Source: Modicisalibacter radicis (GTDB lineage: Bacteria; Pseudomonadota; Gammaproteobacteria; Pseudomonadales; Halomonadaceae). From it: 64,000 bases of DNA. Positions 35,965-44,911 of this stretch are shown piece by piece. The position numbers and the translations under genes were made by a program. The stretch covers positions 124,001-188,000 of the forward strand of contig NZ_CAAHFN010000131.1 in the NCBI RefSeq assembly GCF_900961225.1, written 5' to 3'. The notes beneath the pieces are model-generated. The model had not been told where the DNA came from, made no database searches, and saw nothing but the letters and a program-made list of their open reading frames with translations. Within the stretch, counting starts at the first letter, position 1. Each line of letters opens with the position of its first letter.

Positions 35965-37569
35965 ATGATCGAGCCATCGCCGGCTCTACGACAGCACTTC
36001 TCGCTGGCCGTCGAGGGCCTCTGGGCGGAACTCTCGGCACTACGGTGCCCGGGGCAGTATGTCGTGCTTGCCGACCGTGAACCCAGTCTGCGGCGTCTTG
36101 CTGCTGGTCTGTTGGTCGGCCTCGAGGCCGACACTCTCGCCGACTGGATCGTCATGGGCGACGAAGACGGCCGACAGCCCCCGGGACTGGAGGACCCCCA
36201 GCGCGGTCCGGGCCGCATGAGGCTATGGTCGCTGGACGACAAGGCGCCACGAGCTGCACTCGAGGCCCTGCCCGATGAGCTCGGCCGTGTACATCGATGG
36301 CGCCGTCGGCAAGGCCCGCGGCTGGTCCTGCTCAAGCTGCCGGCGACGGCACTCGAGACGCTACGTGGAACGACCCTGGCAGCATGGCTGCGGCGTTGGC
36401 AGCGTTGGTGTCGAAAACGCGGGGCCTGCTTGGTGCTGCTCGTGCACGGATCGCGGAGCGTGTCGTTGCGGGGCCGTCTACAGCCGCACAACGATGTGCT
36501 CGATGGCCTGGCACATCTGCAGTCGGTGGGCGAGACGGGGCGTTACCTGGTGGTGCACTGGCGCAACGACCTGCGTGCCTGCGGGGGGCACGACATGAGC
36601 CTGGCGCCGCTGGGCGACGGCTGGCAGTTGTTGCATGTGGTCGAGCAGGAGGCCGCTGGCGGTAGCGACGAACATCGCTATTTCGTGCAGCGCGCGGCCC
36701 TCGAAGAGGCCACGCTGCCCGGCGAGTACTGGCTGGTTTTCGATGATCCCAACGAGGTGGTCGCCCAGGCGGCCGGCGCTCGGACGGCGACGGTCATCCT
36801 GGCGCTGGAGCATGCCGATCGGATCGAGGCGGTGGCAGGCATGATGCATGAGTTGCGCCTGCAGTGCGGCGATGCCGTCAAGCTGGTGGTGCGAGAGATG
36901 ATGCCTTGCCTGCGCTATCGCGACGAGCGTCTGATGGCGCTGAGTGGCGTCAATCTGGTGGTGGGGCACAGTGTGTCGTTCGCCCGTTTCCTTAGCCGTA
37001 TCGAGGGCATCCAGGGGCAGCGATTCATGCGTTCCATCGATCCCGACTTCGCTTCAGTGACCGCGTCGCTGCGCCCGCTACCCGCCAGCGGCGTGGTGTC
37101 GCCGGCGGCGTTCATCGAGCAGATCGCGGATTGGCTGGCGGGCGGTTCGGCCGAGGCGGTGTCGAGCCTGCTGGTCGTGTTGCGGCCGGCCGGTGGGTTG
37201 TCGGCTTCCCAGGCGCTGGCTCAGTGTCGGCTCACGCGGCAAGGTGACATGGCCACGCTCATCGAGTCGCGTCTCTACCTGTTTCTGTTCGGCTGCCGTC
37301 TGACCGATCTCGACATTGCCCTGACGCGGCTGTTCGGGGTCGCCGACAGCGCACTGTTTTCGAGCCGGCAGGTCTTCGATCGGCGCGAGACCATCGCCCT
37401 GGAGCGACGTCAGTTGATCGATCACGGCTGGGATTCGCAGAGCCAGGCGCCTGTTGCAGGTGCCGACGACATTCACGAGGCAGCCGATGCAGTACCGCCG
37501 GGGGCTACCCCGGTAGTGCCGCGCCCGGTGTCGCTGGCCCTGAGGACGCCTGCGGAGGAAGTGCCATGA
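35965..37569 (+). CDS. bcsE: Cyclic di-GMP-binding protein BcsE
   Basis: This 534-residue protein boosts cellulose synthesis by binding cyclic di-GMP and joining the BcsRQ/BcsA complex. The last third matches E. coli BcsE closely: CRLTRQGDMATLIESRLYLF carries the RxGD ligand motif (R425 to D428), followed by CRLTDLDIALTRLF. The middle domain (ATVILALEHADRIEAVAGM) is a REC-like degenerate receiver. The start is uncertain: ATG 35965 has AGGCGGA upstream, while ATG 35935 and TTG 35896 are in frame. The stop overlaps bcsF as ATGA. Confidence 0.92.
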   Translation: MIEPSPALRQHFSLAVEGLWAELSALRCPGQYVVLADREPSLRRLAAGLLVGLEADTLADWIVMGDEDGRQPPGLEDPQRGPGRMRLWSLDDKAPRAALEALPDELGRVHRWRRRQGPRLVLLKLPATALETLRGTTLAAWLRRWQRWCRKRGACLVLLVHGSRSVSLRGRLQPHNDVLDGLAHLQSVGETGRYLVVHWRNDLRACGGHDMSLAPLGDGWQLLHVVEQEAAGGSDEHRYFVQRAALEEATLPGEYWLVFDDPNEVVAQAAGARTATVILALEHADRIEAVAGMMHELRLQCGDAVKLVVREMMPCLRYRDERLMALSGVNLVVGHSVSFARFLSRIEGIQGQRFMRSIDPDFASVTASLRPLPASGVVSPAAFIEQIADWLAGGSAEAVSSLLVVLRPAGGLSASQALAQCRLTRQGDMATLIESRLYLFLFGCRLTDLDIALTRLFGVADSALFSSRQVFDRRETIALERRQLIDHGWDSQSQAPVAGADDIHEAADAVPPGATPVVPRPVSLALRTPAEEVP

Positions 37570-37739
37570 GTCAGGACATGGCAGCACTGATCGGGCTGCT
37601 GGTGGGCCTGCTTGCGGGGCTGGGAGGGAGACCGGTGTGGCATTGGGGACGGCGCATCCTCGATCGGCGGCCGCGTTATCTGGTTCGTCTCGGCGTGCGT
37701 CGGCGCCGGACGGCGGGCAAGGACATATCCGAACAATGA
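37566..37739 (+). CDS. bcsF: Cellulose biosynthesis protein BcsF
   Basis: This 57-residue protein has one N-terminal membrane helix (AALIGLLVGLLAGLGG) and an Arg-rich cytosolic tail (WGRRILDRRPRYLVRLGVRR), the same plan as E. coli BcsF (63 residues), which anchors BcsE to the membrane and links it to BcsG. It overlaps the bcsE stop (ATGA at 37566-37569) and the bcsG start (ATGA at 37736-37739). Position, size and topology make the identification firm even though sequence similarity in such a short protein is weak. Confidence 0.88.
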   Translation: MSQDMAALIGLLVGLLAGLGGRPVWHWGRRILDRRPRYLVRLGVRRRRTAGKDISEQ

Positions 37740-39388
37740 GTCGCATCGAAACCTCGCCGACCGAGCCGCCGGAACGCGTTGCCGCATGGCGCGGTCTGGG
37801 GCTGTGGAACCTGTACTTCATCGTCAAGCTGGCGCTGTACTGGCGTGGGGCGATCGATTTCGACGCCCTGGCCAATCTGGTGTTCGCGGCGTTTCTGCTG
37901 GTGCCGCTGCCGCCCCGCTGGTTGCATCGCCTGCGCCACCTCGCGGCGATCCCGGTCGGCGTGGCGCTGTTCTATCACGACACCTGGCTGCCGCCCTTCG
38001 AGCGACTGCTGGCGCAGTCGTCGCAGGTCGGCGCCATGAGCCCGTCGTATCTGCTCGAGCTGGCCGGACGCATCGTCAGTTGGGAATGGCTGGGGGTGCT
38101 GTTCGTGCTGGCGGTGGGGTACGGTTTCATCGCGCCGTGGGTCCGCGTCAGCGTGCCGGTGATGCTGGGGTTGATATGGCTGGCCGTGGCACCGTTGCTG
38201 CCGGTGGCCGGCCCCGTCTCCCAGGAGTCGGCAGTGGCGGCCCTGCCGAGTGTGCCCAATCGGGGGCTGGCCGATGTCGTGCAGGCCGACGAGCCGGTCC
38301 CGGCGCCGACCGAGAAAGCCAGCGATGCGGTGCTCGATCGCCGGCTCGAGGCGTTCTATGCCGCCGAACGGCAGCGGCGCACTACCTTCGCCGCGCGACC
38401 GGCCGGCGCGGCCCCCTTCGATGTGCTGGTGATCAATATCTGCTCGCTGTCCTGGGACGACATGGCGGAGGTCGGGCTGACCGATCATCCGTTGTTCGAC
38501 TATCTGGACGTGGTGTTCGACAACTTCAATTCGGCGACTTCCTACAGCGGGCCGGCGGGTATCCGCCTGTTGCAGGCGAGTTGCGGCCAGCGCCCTCACG
38601 CGGCGCTGTACGGCGACGTGCCGCGCGAATGCCAGCTGTTCGAGAATCTCGCCGACCTGGGCTTTTCACGGAACCTTGTGCTCAACCACGACGGGCAGTT
38701 CGATGGCTACCTCCGTGAGCTGCAGCAGGAGGGCGGGCTCGACGTGCCCAAGCTGGAGATGGACGGCCTGGCGCCGGCGATGACCGCCTTCGACGATTCG
38801 CCGGTCTACGCCGATGGTGCTGCGCTGGCCCAGTGGGCGTCGCAGGACGCTGCCGGATCGCCGAGCGCGACCTTCTACAACACGGTATCGCTGCACGACG
38901 GCAATCGCTATGTCGGCCAGCGTGGTTTCGCCGATTATCGGCAACGCCTGGTGACGCTGTTCGACGACCTGCTGGCCTTCTTGCAGCGACTCGACCGCGA
39001 GGGGCGCCGGGTCGCGGTGCTGATCGTTCCCGAGCACGGCGCGGCGCTGCGCGGCGACAAGATGCAGTTCCCCGGCATGCGCGAGATCCCCAATCCGACG
39101 ATGACCCACGTGCCGGTGGGGCTCAAACTCACCGGGCTGGCCCAGCCGCGCCAGGGCGAGCCGCTGCGGGTCAGCGAACCGACCAGCTATCTGGCGATCT
39201 CCGAGCTGGTCTTGCGGCTGGTGGCGAGCGATGCGTTCGGTGCCGAGCGGGTCGACTGGCCGAATCTGCTGAGCGGCCTGCCGAGCACCGCGCCGGTGTC
39301 GGAAAACGAGGCGGTGGTGGTGATGCCCTATCAGGGGGTGCCCTATGTGCGTCTCAGGGGCGATGGCTGGATGCCCTATCCGCAATGA
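37736..39388 (+). CDS. bcsG: Cellulose phosphoethanolamine transferase BcsG
   Basis: This 550-residue inner-membrane enzyme transfers phosphoethanolamine from phosphatidylethanolamine to cellulose. Four membrane helices (about 25-160) precede a periplasmic alkaline-phosphatase-fold domain. FNSATSYSGPAGIRLLQASC carries the nucleophile Ser in the SYSGP segment (about 269-272), and Cys236 (INICSLSW) and Cys283 are placed to form the conserved disulfide. LIVPEHGAALRGDKMQFPGM supplies metal ligands. Length equals E. coli BcsG (559) within a few residues. Its presence predicts pEtN-cellulose rather than plain cellulose. Confidence 0.95.
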   Translation: MSRIETSPTEPPERVAAWRGLGLWNLYFIVKLALYWRGAIDFDALANLVFAAFLLVPLPPRWLHRLRHLAAIPVGVALFYHDTWLPPFERLLAQSSQVGAMSPSYLLELAGRIVSWEWLGVLFVLAVGYGFIAPWVRVSVPVMLGLIWLAVAPLLPVAGPVSQESAVAALPSVPNRGLADVVQADEPVPAPTEKASDAVLDRRLEAFYAAERQRRTTFAARPAGAAPFDVLVINICSLSWDDMAEVGLTDHPLFDYLDVVFDNFNSATSYSGPAGIRLLQASCGQRPHAALYGDVPRECQLFENLADLGFSRNLVLNHDGQFDGYLRELQQEGGLDVPKLEMDGLAPAMTAFDDSPVYADGAALAQWASQDAAGSPSATFYNTVSLHDGNRYVGQRGFADYRQRLVTLFDDLLAFLQRLDREGRRVAVLIVPEHGAALRGDKMQFPGMREIPNPTMTHVPVGLKLTGLAQPRQGEPLRVSEPTSYLAISELVLRLVASDAFGAERVDWPNLLSGLPSTAPVSENEAVVVMPYQGVPYVRLRGDGWMPYPQ

Positions 39389-39454
39389 TTCTCGCGTCGA
39401 TTATCATGTTTTCCTTGCAAGCTGTGGCGGATAAAGGGCTGGCGGCAATGGCGC

Positions 39455-40216
39455 TTAGAATGAATCGGGCCGCTTCAGCGTGGCACCGAGGGCGGTAAAG
39501 ACCTCGACACGCTCATCGTCGGCATCGGTTATCAGGGTCCAGCGCCGCGGAAAGGGGGTCCAATGTTGCTGGCTGGCACGGCCGAGTTTTGTGGCGTCGG
39601 CCATGACGTAGACTTCGGCGGCTCGTGCGATCATGGCTTCCTTGAGCCATGCCTGTTCGGGGCTGGCTTCGCACAGTCCAAGCTCGGTGACACCATCGGC
39701 GCTGAGAAACAGCTTGTCTACCGTCAGCCTAGACAGCGCCGCGTGGGCCAAAGGGCCATAAGCCGTCATGCTCGAGGCGCGAAGATCTCCCCCTAGGATC
39801 GTCGTGTGGCCTTCGGGGAGCTGCGCGAGACAAGGCAGGGCCGCCATGTTATTGGTCACTACATGAAGTCCGTGGCGTTCATGGAGACGCTTGGCCAGTG
39901 CCGCCGTGGTGGTGCCACCGTCCAGTAGCACGGTGTCGCTATCCTTGATGCACGCCAGTGCACAACCGGCCAGACGCGCCTTGACGTCACCCTGACGCAT
40001 GCGGCGCTGCTCCAGTGTCAGCTCGGGCTCGCGCTGGCCGATCGTCGTGGCTGCACCACCGTAGGTACGCACCAGTAATCCCTCATCCGACAATGCACTG
40101 AGATCACGGCGGGCCGTGGCTTCGGAGATGTTGAAGTGGCGACAAAGTGCTTCGATGCTGGTGATACCGGCGTGAACGGCTTCCAACATCGCCTGACGGC
40201 GTTTGGCGACTTTCAT
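39455..40216 (-). CDS. DeoR-family transcriptional regulator
   Basis: This 253-residue protein has an N-terminal helix-turn-helix (MLEAVHAGITSIEALCRHF, then SEATARRDLSALSDEGLLVRTYGGA, the DeoR signature) and a C-terminal sugar-phosphate sensor domain (LLDGGTTTAALAKRL, LGGDLRASSMTAYGP, LFLSADGVTELGL, VMADATKLGR). Such regulators usually repress a sugar or acid-sugar catabolic operon until a phosphorylated intermediate binds. It is the last gene of the leftward operon that begins at 46282. The ATG at 40216 has GGAG five bases upstream and replaces the longer frame to 40300. Confidence 0.9.
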   Translation of the reverse strand: MKVAKRRQAMLEAVHAGITSIEALCRHFNISEATARRDLSALSDEGLLVRTYGGAATTIGQREPELTLEQRRMRQGDVKARLAGCALACIKDSDTVLLDGGTTTAALAKRLHERHGLHVVTNNMAALPCLAQLPEGHTTILGGDLRASSMTAYGPLAHAALSRLTVDKLFLSADGVTELGLCEASPEQAWLKEAMIARAAEVYVMADATKLGRASQQHWTPFPRRWTLITDADDERVEVFTALGATLKRPDSF

Positions 40217-40323
40217 TGCGGCTCCGGCGAGATATTGGAACCGCAGTATGCTATAGCCCAAGGGGCAGTTGAGGAAGTTGTTCTCAATGTTGCACCTCAC
40301 CGGGCCCTAAGCGGGTGTACTGG

Positions 40324-40681
40324 CTACACTGGCGCAAGCGGGTGAGCGCGATACGCAAGCGTGCCATTCGACAACCGTATGCACTGGATTGATGGATGAT
40401 TGTCAGGCAACTCGATAGTCCAGTGGCGACCGTCCCGAGAGTGGCTGAAGTGGATGTTGTCTGCCAGCGGCTGCCATAGATCGCGTTGAGCTCGATATAT
40501 CCGGAATTCCTTCCTGAGAGCCGCCGAACCAGGCACACAGCAGGTCACCATTGGGCATTGCGTGAAGGTTCGCGGCGTGGTTCTGCCCGCAGGGCGACGA
40601 TAGTCGCGCGTTCGGGCGCGCCGGGTCTTCTTTAGCCGGAGGCGATACGTCGTCAAAGGTCACGTTGTTCACAGTAGTCAC
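40324..40681 (-). pseudogene. Truncated, frameshifted BNR/sialidase-like gene
   Basis: The start is intact: a GTG at 40681 with AAGGAG six bases upstream. Residues such as NHAANLHAMPNGDLLCAWFGG and QEGIPDISIY-like sequence match the opening of exo-alpha-sialidase/BNR-repeat proteins. The frame breaks in an ATATAT run (about 40494-40500), where restoring two bases would read D-I-Y-R-A-Q. The second frame then continues with HSRDGRHWTIELPDNHPSIQ and stops at 40324. Family members have about 350-400 residues, so most of the gene is also deleted. It lies 34 bp after the oxidoreductase gene, clearly a former operon member. Confidence 0.72.
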
Positions 40682-40714
40682 GCAGACTCCTTGGGCAGAT
40701 GAGAGGAGGACGCA

Positions 40715-41617
40715 TCATGCCAGCGACAGCTGGTGGCGAGCGGCGATAATGTCGGACAGCTCCGGCACGAACCTGTCACCGTCGCCCTGGGATTCGGCGC
40801 TGGCGTAGAGATCGCGAACGGCCCTGGCGACACCGGCCTCCACGTTCATCGCCTCGGCCAGCGAGGCCAGGTAGCGCGTGTCCTTGTGGGCGTTGGCCAG
40901 CGTGAAGCGATGGGCGTTGCGGTCGCGCTCCAGCACGTACTGGAAGAAGGTCCGATAGAAGCCGCTATCCATGCGCGAGCCGCGAATGACACTGTCGAAG
41001 GTCTGCGGCGTGATGCCGGCCTTGGCACCGATGGTAAGCGCCTCGGCGAAGATCGCCCCGTAGCCCATGGCGAGGAAGTTGTTGAGAAGCTTCATGGTGT
41101 GGCCCGCGCCCACCGGGCCGACGTGCAGGATCTTCGCCGCCCAGCTCTCCAGCACTGGACGTACCTTGTCGAGGGTGGCCTTGTCGGCGCCGACGATCGC
41201 CTGCAGCTCGCCGGCGTCGGCTTGGGTCGGAGTGCCACCGAGGGGGGCGTCGATAAGCGTGATACCGTCGGCGGCGAGCGATTCGGCCAGGCGCCGGGTC
41301 AGCGTCGGCTCGGAGGTGGAGCAGTCGACGATCACCAGGTCCTGGCGATTGGCGCGGCGGGCGCCGGCGCGGATGCCGTCCTCGCCGTCGATGAGTGCCT
41401 CGACCTGCGGCGCGCCGGTCACGCAGAGAAACACGATATCGCACTCGGCGCCGAGTGCGGCGGCGTCGTCTACCTCCGTTGCACCTTCGGCAAGGAGTGC
41501 CTCGATCGGCTGGCGGTTGCGGTGGGCCAGCGCCTTGAGCGGGTGGCCCGCCTTGAGGATGTTGCGGGCGATTCCGGCGCCCATGAGTCCGAGTCCTGCG
41601 AATCCGATGGTCGGCAT
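40715..41617 (-). CDS. Beta-hydroxyacid dehydrogenase (LtnD/GarR-like)
   Basis: This 300-residue protein belongs to the 3-hydroxyisobutyrate / tartronate-semialdehyde / L-threonate dehydrogenase family, oxidising a 2- or 3-hydroxyacid with NAD(P). The Rossmann motif is GLGLMGAGIA (8-17), the substrate loop DAPLGGTPTQADAGEL (123-138), and the catalytic Lys176 lies in GHTMKLLNNF. The neighbourhood of a DUF1537 kinase and PdxA2-type enzyme suggests a four-carbon acid sugar such as threonate or erythronate. It lies 36 bp after the PdxA2 gene. Confidence 0.88.
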   Translation of the reverse strand: MPTIGFAGLGLMGAGIARNILKAGHPLKALAHRNRQPIEALLAEGATEVDDAAALGAECDIVFLCVTGAPQVEALIDGEDGIRAGARRANRQDLVIVDCSTSEPTLTRRLAESLAADGITLIDAPLGGTPTQADAGELQAIVGADKATLDKVRPVLESWAAKILHVGPVGAGHTMKLLNNFLAMGYGAIFAEALTIGAKAGITPQTFDSVIRGSRMDSGFYRTFFQYVLERDRNAHRFTLANAHKDTRYLASLAEAMNVEAGVARAVRDLYASAESQGDGDRFVPELSDIIAARHQLSLA

Positions 41618-41653
41618 GTCGTTCTCCTGCTTTGGGAATGGGGGAATTCGGTG

Positions 41654-42664
41654 TCAGGTCGGCTGCGCGGTTCGGCGGCTGGCGAGCTCGACGGCCTGGC
41701 GCAGCGCCTCGATCAGGCTGCGCTCGTCGGCGATGGCCTTGCCGGCGATATCGAAGGCGGTGCCGTGATCGACCGAGGTGCGAACCACCGGCAGGCCGAC
41801 GGTGACGTTGACGCCCGCCTCGAGCCCCATCACCTTGACCGGGCCGTGCCCCTGGTCGTGGTACATCGCCACCACGCAGTCGAAGTCGCCGCGACCGGCG
41901 CGGAAGAACAGGGTGTCGGCGGGCAGCGGTCCTTCGATGTTCCAGCCCCGCTGGCGCAATGCCTTGATGGCCGGGACGATCTTCTCTTCCTCTTCGCCAT
42001 AGCCGAACAGCCCGTTCTCGCCGGCGTGGGGATTGATGCCGCAGACGGCGATACGCGGGTCGTGAATGCCGGCCCGTGCCAGCGTTTCGTGGGCGCGCTC
42101 GATGGTGCGCTGCACCAGCCCCGGTTCGATTCGTGCGATGGCATCGATGATGCCGATATGCGTGGTGACATGAATTACCTTCATAGTTGGTGTCACCAGC
42201 ATCATCGAGACTTCCTCGGTGCCGGTCAGGTGCGCCAGTAGTTCGGTGTGTCCCGGAAAGAGATGGCCTCCGGCATGCAGCGCTTCCTTGTTGAGCGGTG
42301 CGGTGCAGATCGCGTCGAGTTCGCCGGCCTCGATCAGTTCGACGGTCCTGGCGATGTAGCGATAGGCGGCATCGCCGGCAATCTTGGAAACCTTGCCCCA
42401 GGGCAGGTCGGCGGGGATCAGCCCGAGATCGATACACTCGAGGGTGCCCCGTTCGAAACGCGCCTGGTCGGGGGTCTCCACGACATGCAGCTCGAGCGTC
42501 GAGCCGACGATCTCCATCACCTGGCGCAGGCGTCCGGCGTCGCCGATGACCAGCGGCCGGCAACTATCGTGGACGGTGTCCTGGGCCAGTGCCTTGACGA
42601 TGATCTCCGGGCCGACGCCGGCGGCATCGCCCATGGTGATGCCGATGACGGGACGATCGGTCAT
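41654..42664 (-). CDS. pdxA2: PdxA2-type 4-phospho-acid-sugar dehydrogenase
   Basis: This 336-residue protein is a PdxA homologue: ITMGDAAGVGPEIIVKAL at the start, FPGHTELLAHLTG, HVTTHIGI, CGINPHAGENGLFG and MYHDQGHGPVKVMG supply the phosphate and metal sites. Next to a DUF1537 kinase it most likely belongs to PdxA2, which oxidises and decarboxylates 4-phospho-D-threonate or -erythronate to dihydroxyacetone phosphate, rather than the vitamin B6 enzyme. The ATG at 42664 overlaps the kinase stop as ATGA, so the two are coupled. The frame to 42703 is not needed. Confidence 0.88.
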   Translation of the reverse strand: MTDRPVIGITMGDAAGVGPEIIVKALAQDTVHDSCRPLVIGDAGRLRQVMEIVGSTLELHVVETPDQARFERGTLECIDLGLIPADLPWGKVSKIAGDAAYRYIARTVELIEAGELDAICTAPLNKEALHAGGHLFPGHTELLAHLTGTEEVSMMLVTPTMKVIHVTTHIGIIDAIARIEPGLVQRTIERAHETLARAGIHDPRIAVCGINPHAGENGLFGYGEEEEKIVPAIKALRQRGWNIEGPLPADTLFFRAGRGDFDCVVAMYHDQGHGPVKVMGLEAGVNVTVGLPVVRTSVDHGTAFDIAGKAIADERSLIEALRQAVELASRRTAQPT

Positions 42665-43992
42665 GTGCGTATCCTCTGTTGAGTCTGGAAAGTGGGGATG
42701 CAACCGGTGTCGTGCCAGATCCGCACGAAGGCTTCGGTATCGCCGAAGCCGCCCGCCTTGGTGATCACTTCGAGCGTTCGGCCGTCGTGATTCGCATGCA
42801 GCCTCGCCATCCCGGTGTCGGGCGCATCGACGAGATCGAGTTCGGTGATCTCTGCCGCCATCAGCAGCGCTCGTGCGGTGGCGCCGCCCGTGGCGATCAG
42901 GCGATCGACCGCGGCCAGGTGCAGGGCGAGCATCACGCCGAGCTCGACGCTGAGCCTCGGCCCCTCCGCTGCATCGCGGTCGCCGGGCTGGGTCAGTCGA
43001 ACCAGCACATCGTCGCCGGCCTGCAGTGTCTGCCGGATGCGATCGTTGCTCGCGGCCCGGGCGGACGTTTGCGAGTCTCCAGAGTGGGGGCTAAGAAGGT
43101 CCTCGGCATCGATCTCGACCACCTCGAGCGCGGGGGTGGCGTCGACCAGGGCATCGGCCTGTGCGTGCGAAATGCGACTCATGCTCCCGACCACGATCAG
43201 GGTCGGGCGTCGACGCGGGGCAGGCGTCGCTTGGGTCGTGCCCGGCATGCCGGAAAGTCCCAGCGCCCGGGGGAGGGCAAGGCCCAATCCCGCCGAGCCG
43301 ACCCAGAACACGCGTTCCAGAGGCGCCGACAGCGTTGCCAGTCGCGTCAGGTCGGCATCCGTCAGTGCGTCGCAGACCACGGCTTGGACGCCTTCCTGGC
43401 GATATCGGCACAAGGTGTTCGTCACCGCCGCGTCCGCTTCGTGGAGCGCCGACAGGTCGAGCCGATGTGTCTTCAGGCCGGCTCCTTCCAGCATCTCGAC
43501 CAGATCGGCACGACCGGCGATACCTTCGTTGGTCCAGGCCTCGGTTTCTTCGACCGGGCGCTCGTGGAGCCACTGGCGGCCATCCCGGGTGGTTCTGCCG
43601 GTGGCGGGATAAGCCGGCGCGACGATCGCCATGCCGGCGCGCGGCACCAGGCTCGCGATCTCGGCGGCAAGGTTGCCGCGCAGGGTCGAGTCGACCTTCT
43701 TGAACAGATGCAGGTAGTGTCCAGTCCACCGGGTCAGGCAGTGATGGTGTCGTGCTACCGCCTCGCCAGCGTCACAGGCGCGCGAATCGAGATCCACCGC
43801 GGCGACGTCCGCCACGCTGGCCGCTTCGGCCGACAGCATGACCTGCGTCGCCAGACCGAGCTGCGCGCACCCGACCGCCGAATCCGCGGTGCCGGTCAGG
43901 TCATCGGCCAGGATGAGCAATTTCACGGGCACGGATGAAGCTTCACCGGACGCCGGCATCGCCAATGCCGACGGGACTTCAGACGTCGACAC
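42661..43992 (-). CDS. Four-carbon acid sugar kinase (DUF1537 family)
   Basis: This 443-residue protein has the two-domain DUF1537 architecture: LLILADDLTGTADSAVGCA at the N-terminus (acid-sugar binding) and VGSMSRISHAQADAL, LIATGGATARALLMAAEI at the C-terminus (ATP binding). Characterised members (DtnK, LtnK, OtnK) phosphorylate D-threonate or 3-oxo-tetronates; pairing with PdxA2 here favours a DtnK-like role. The start is taken as GTG 43992, overlapping the aldolase gene by 14 bp. The family core begins only at the GTG coding VKLLILADD, so a shorter protein is possible. Confidence 0.87.
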   Translation of the reverse strand: MSTSEVPSALAMPASGEASSVPVKLLILADDLTGTADSAVGCAQLGLATQVMLSAEAASVADVAAVDLDSRACDAGEAVARHHHCLTRWTGHYLHLFKKVDSTLRGNLAAEIASLVPRAGMAIVAPAYPATGRTTRDGRQWLHERPVEETEAWTNEGIAGRADLVEMLEGAGLKTHRLDLSALHEADAAVTNTLCRYRQEGVQAVVCDALTDADLTRLATLSAPLERVFWVGSAGLGLALPRALGLSGMPGTTQATPAPRRRPTLIVVGSMSRISHAQADALVDATPALEVVEIDAEDLLSPHSGDSQTSARAASNDRIRQTLQAGDDVLVRLTQPGDRDAAEGPRLSVELGVMLALHLAAVDRLIATGGATARALLMAAEITELDLVDAPDTGMARLHANHDGRTLEVITKAGGFGDTEAFVRIWHDTGCIPTFQTQQRIRT

Positions 43993-44866
43993 GGGAGTAC
44001 GCCTCGAGAGCCTGCTGCAGCTTGGCGTGTGCCTGCGGCGTCAGCGCCTGGACCGGCGAGCGAGCGGGCCCCGCGGGCATGCCGAGCAGGTCGGCTGCCG
44101 TCTTCAGCACGCTCGGCATGGTACCCAACGCGAAGGCGCTGCGCAGGGGCCGCAGCTTCTCCTGGGCTTCGCGGGCGGTCTCGAAATCGCCGGCCTGCCA
44201 GGCGTTCCAGATCGTCATCACCACGTCCGGCACCGCGTTGGTGGTAGCCGCCACGGCGCCGTCGCCGCCTGCCATCAATGTCCACAGAATCATCGAGTCG
44301 GTGCCGGTGAACACGGCGAAGTCGTCCCGGCGCAGGTGGATCAACTGGACCAGGCGATCGAAGTCGCCGCCGCTATCCTTGATCCCGCGAATGTTGGGAA
44401 TCCTCGACAGCGTGGCCACGCTCGACACTTCCAGCGTCACGCCCGCCTTGGCCGGAATGGTGTAGAGCAGGATCGGCAGGTCGGTCGCCGCGGCGATGCG
44501 CTCGTAGTGGGTGATCAGTTCGGCCTGGGTCGCACCGTTGAAATAGGGGGTGATGATCGACAGGCCGTCGACCCCGACGTCGGCCATGCGGGCGTTGAGC
44601 TCGATCACGCCGCGTGTGGCATAGCCACCGGTGCCGGCGTAGACCGGTACGCGACCCGCGGCCTGGTCCTTGACGATGGTGGCGACACGCACCTTCTCCT
44701 CGTCGGAGAGCGAGAAGAACTCGCCATTGGTACCCAGGGCGAACAGACCGTGAACGCCCTTGGCGATCAGGATGTCGACCAGGCGACGCAGGCCCGCTTC
44801 GTCGATCTCCTCCTGGGAATCGAGCGGCGTGATGAGCGCGGGAACGATGCCTTTGAACTGTGTCAT
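43979..44866 (-). CDS. DapA/NAL-superfamily aldolase or lyase
   Basis: This 295-residue TIM-barrel protein forms a Schiff base with its substrate through Lys163 (NIRGIKDSGG). Tyr135 (ILLYTIPAKAG) is the proton relay and GTNGE (45-49) binds the keto-acid carboxylate. Biosynthetic DapA is unlikely given the neighbours and the GTNGEF rather than GTTGES loop. More probably it cleaves or dehydrates a 2-keto-3-deoxy sugar acid to pyruvate or a semialdehyde. Which reaction joins it to the DUF1537/PdxA2 steps is not known to me. It lies between the transporter and the kinase in the same leftward operon. Confidence 0.88.
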   Translation of the reverse strand: MTQFKGIVPALITPLDSQEEIDEAGLRRLVDILIAKGVHGLFALGTNGEFFSLSDEEKVRVATIVKDQAAGRVPVYAGTGGYATRGVIELNARMADVGVDGLSIITPYFNGATQAELITHYERIAAATDLPILLYTIPAKAGVTLEVSSVATLSRIPNIRGIKDSGGDFDRLVQLIHLRRDDFAVFTGTDSMILWTLMAGGDGAVAATTNAVPDVVMTIWNAWQAGDFETAREAQEKLRPLRSAFALGTMPSVLKTAADLLGMPAGPARSPVQALTPQAHAKLQQALEAYSRVDV

Positions 44867-44911
44867 GCGAGTCTCCTCGTGGAAATTGAGAGTGAAAGCG
44901 TGCGTCGATCG

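Noticed and set aside
41654..42664. Vitamin B6 biosynthetic PdxA
   Set aside because: Coupling to a DUF1537 kinase and operon context fit PdxA2 of acid-sugar breakdown better.
43979..44866. Biosynthetic dihydrodipicolinate synthase DapA
   Set aside because: The substrate loop reads GTNGEF and the gene lies in a catabolic operon, away from any lysine genes.
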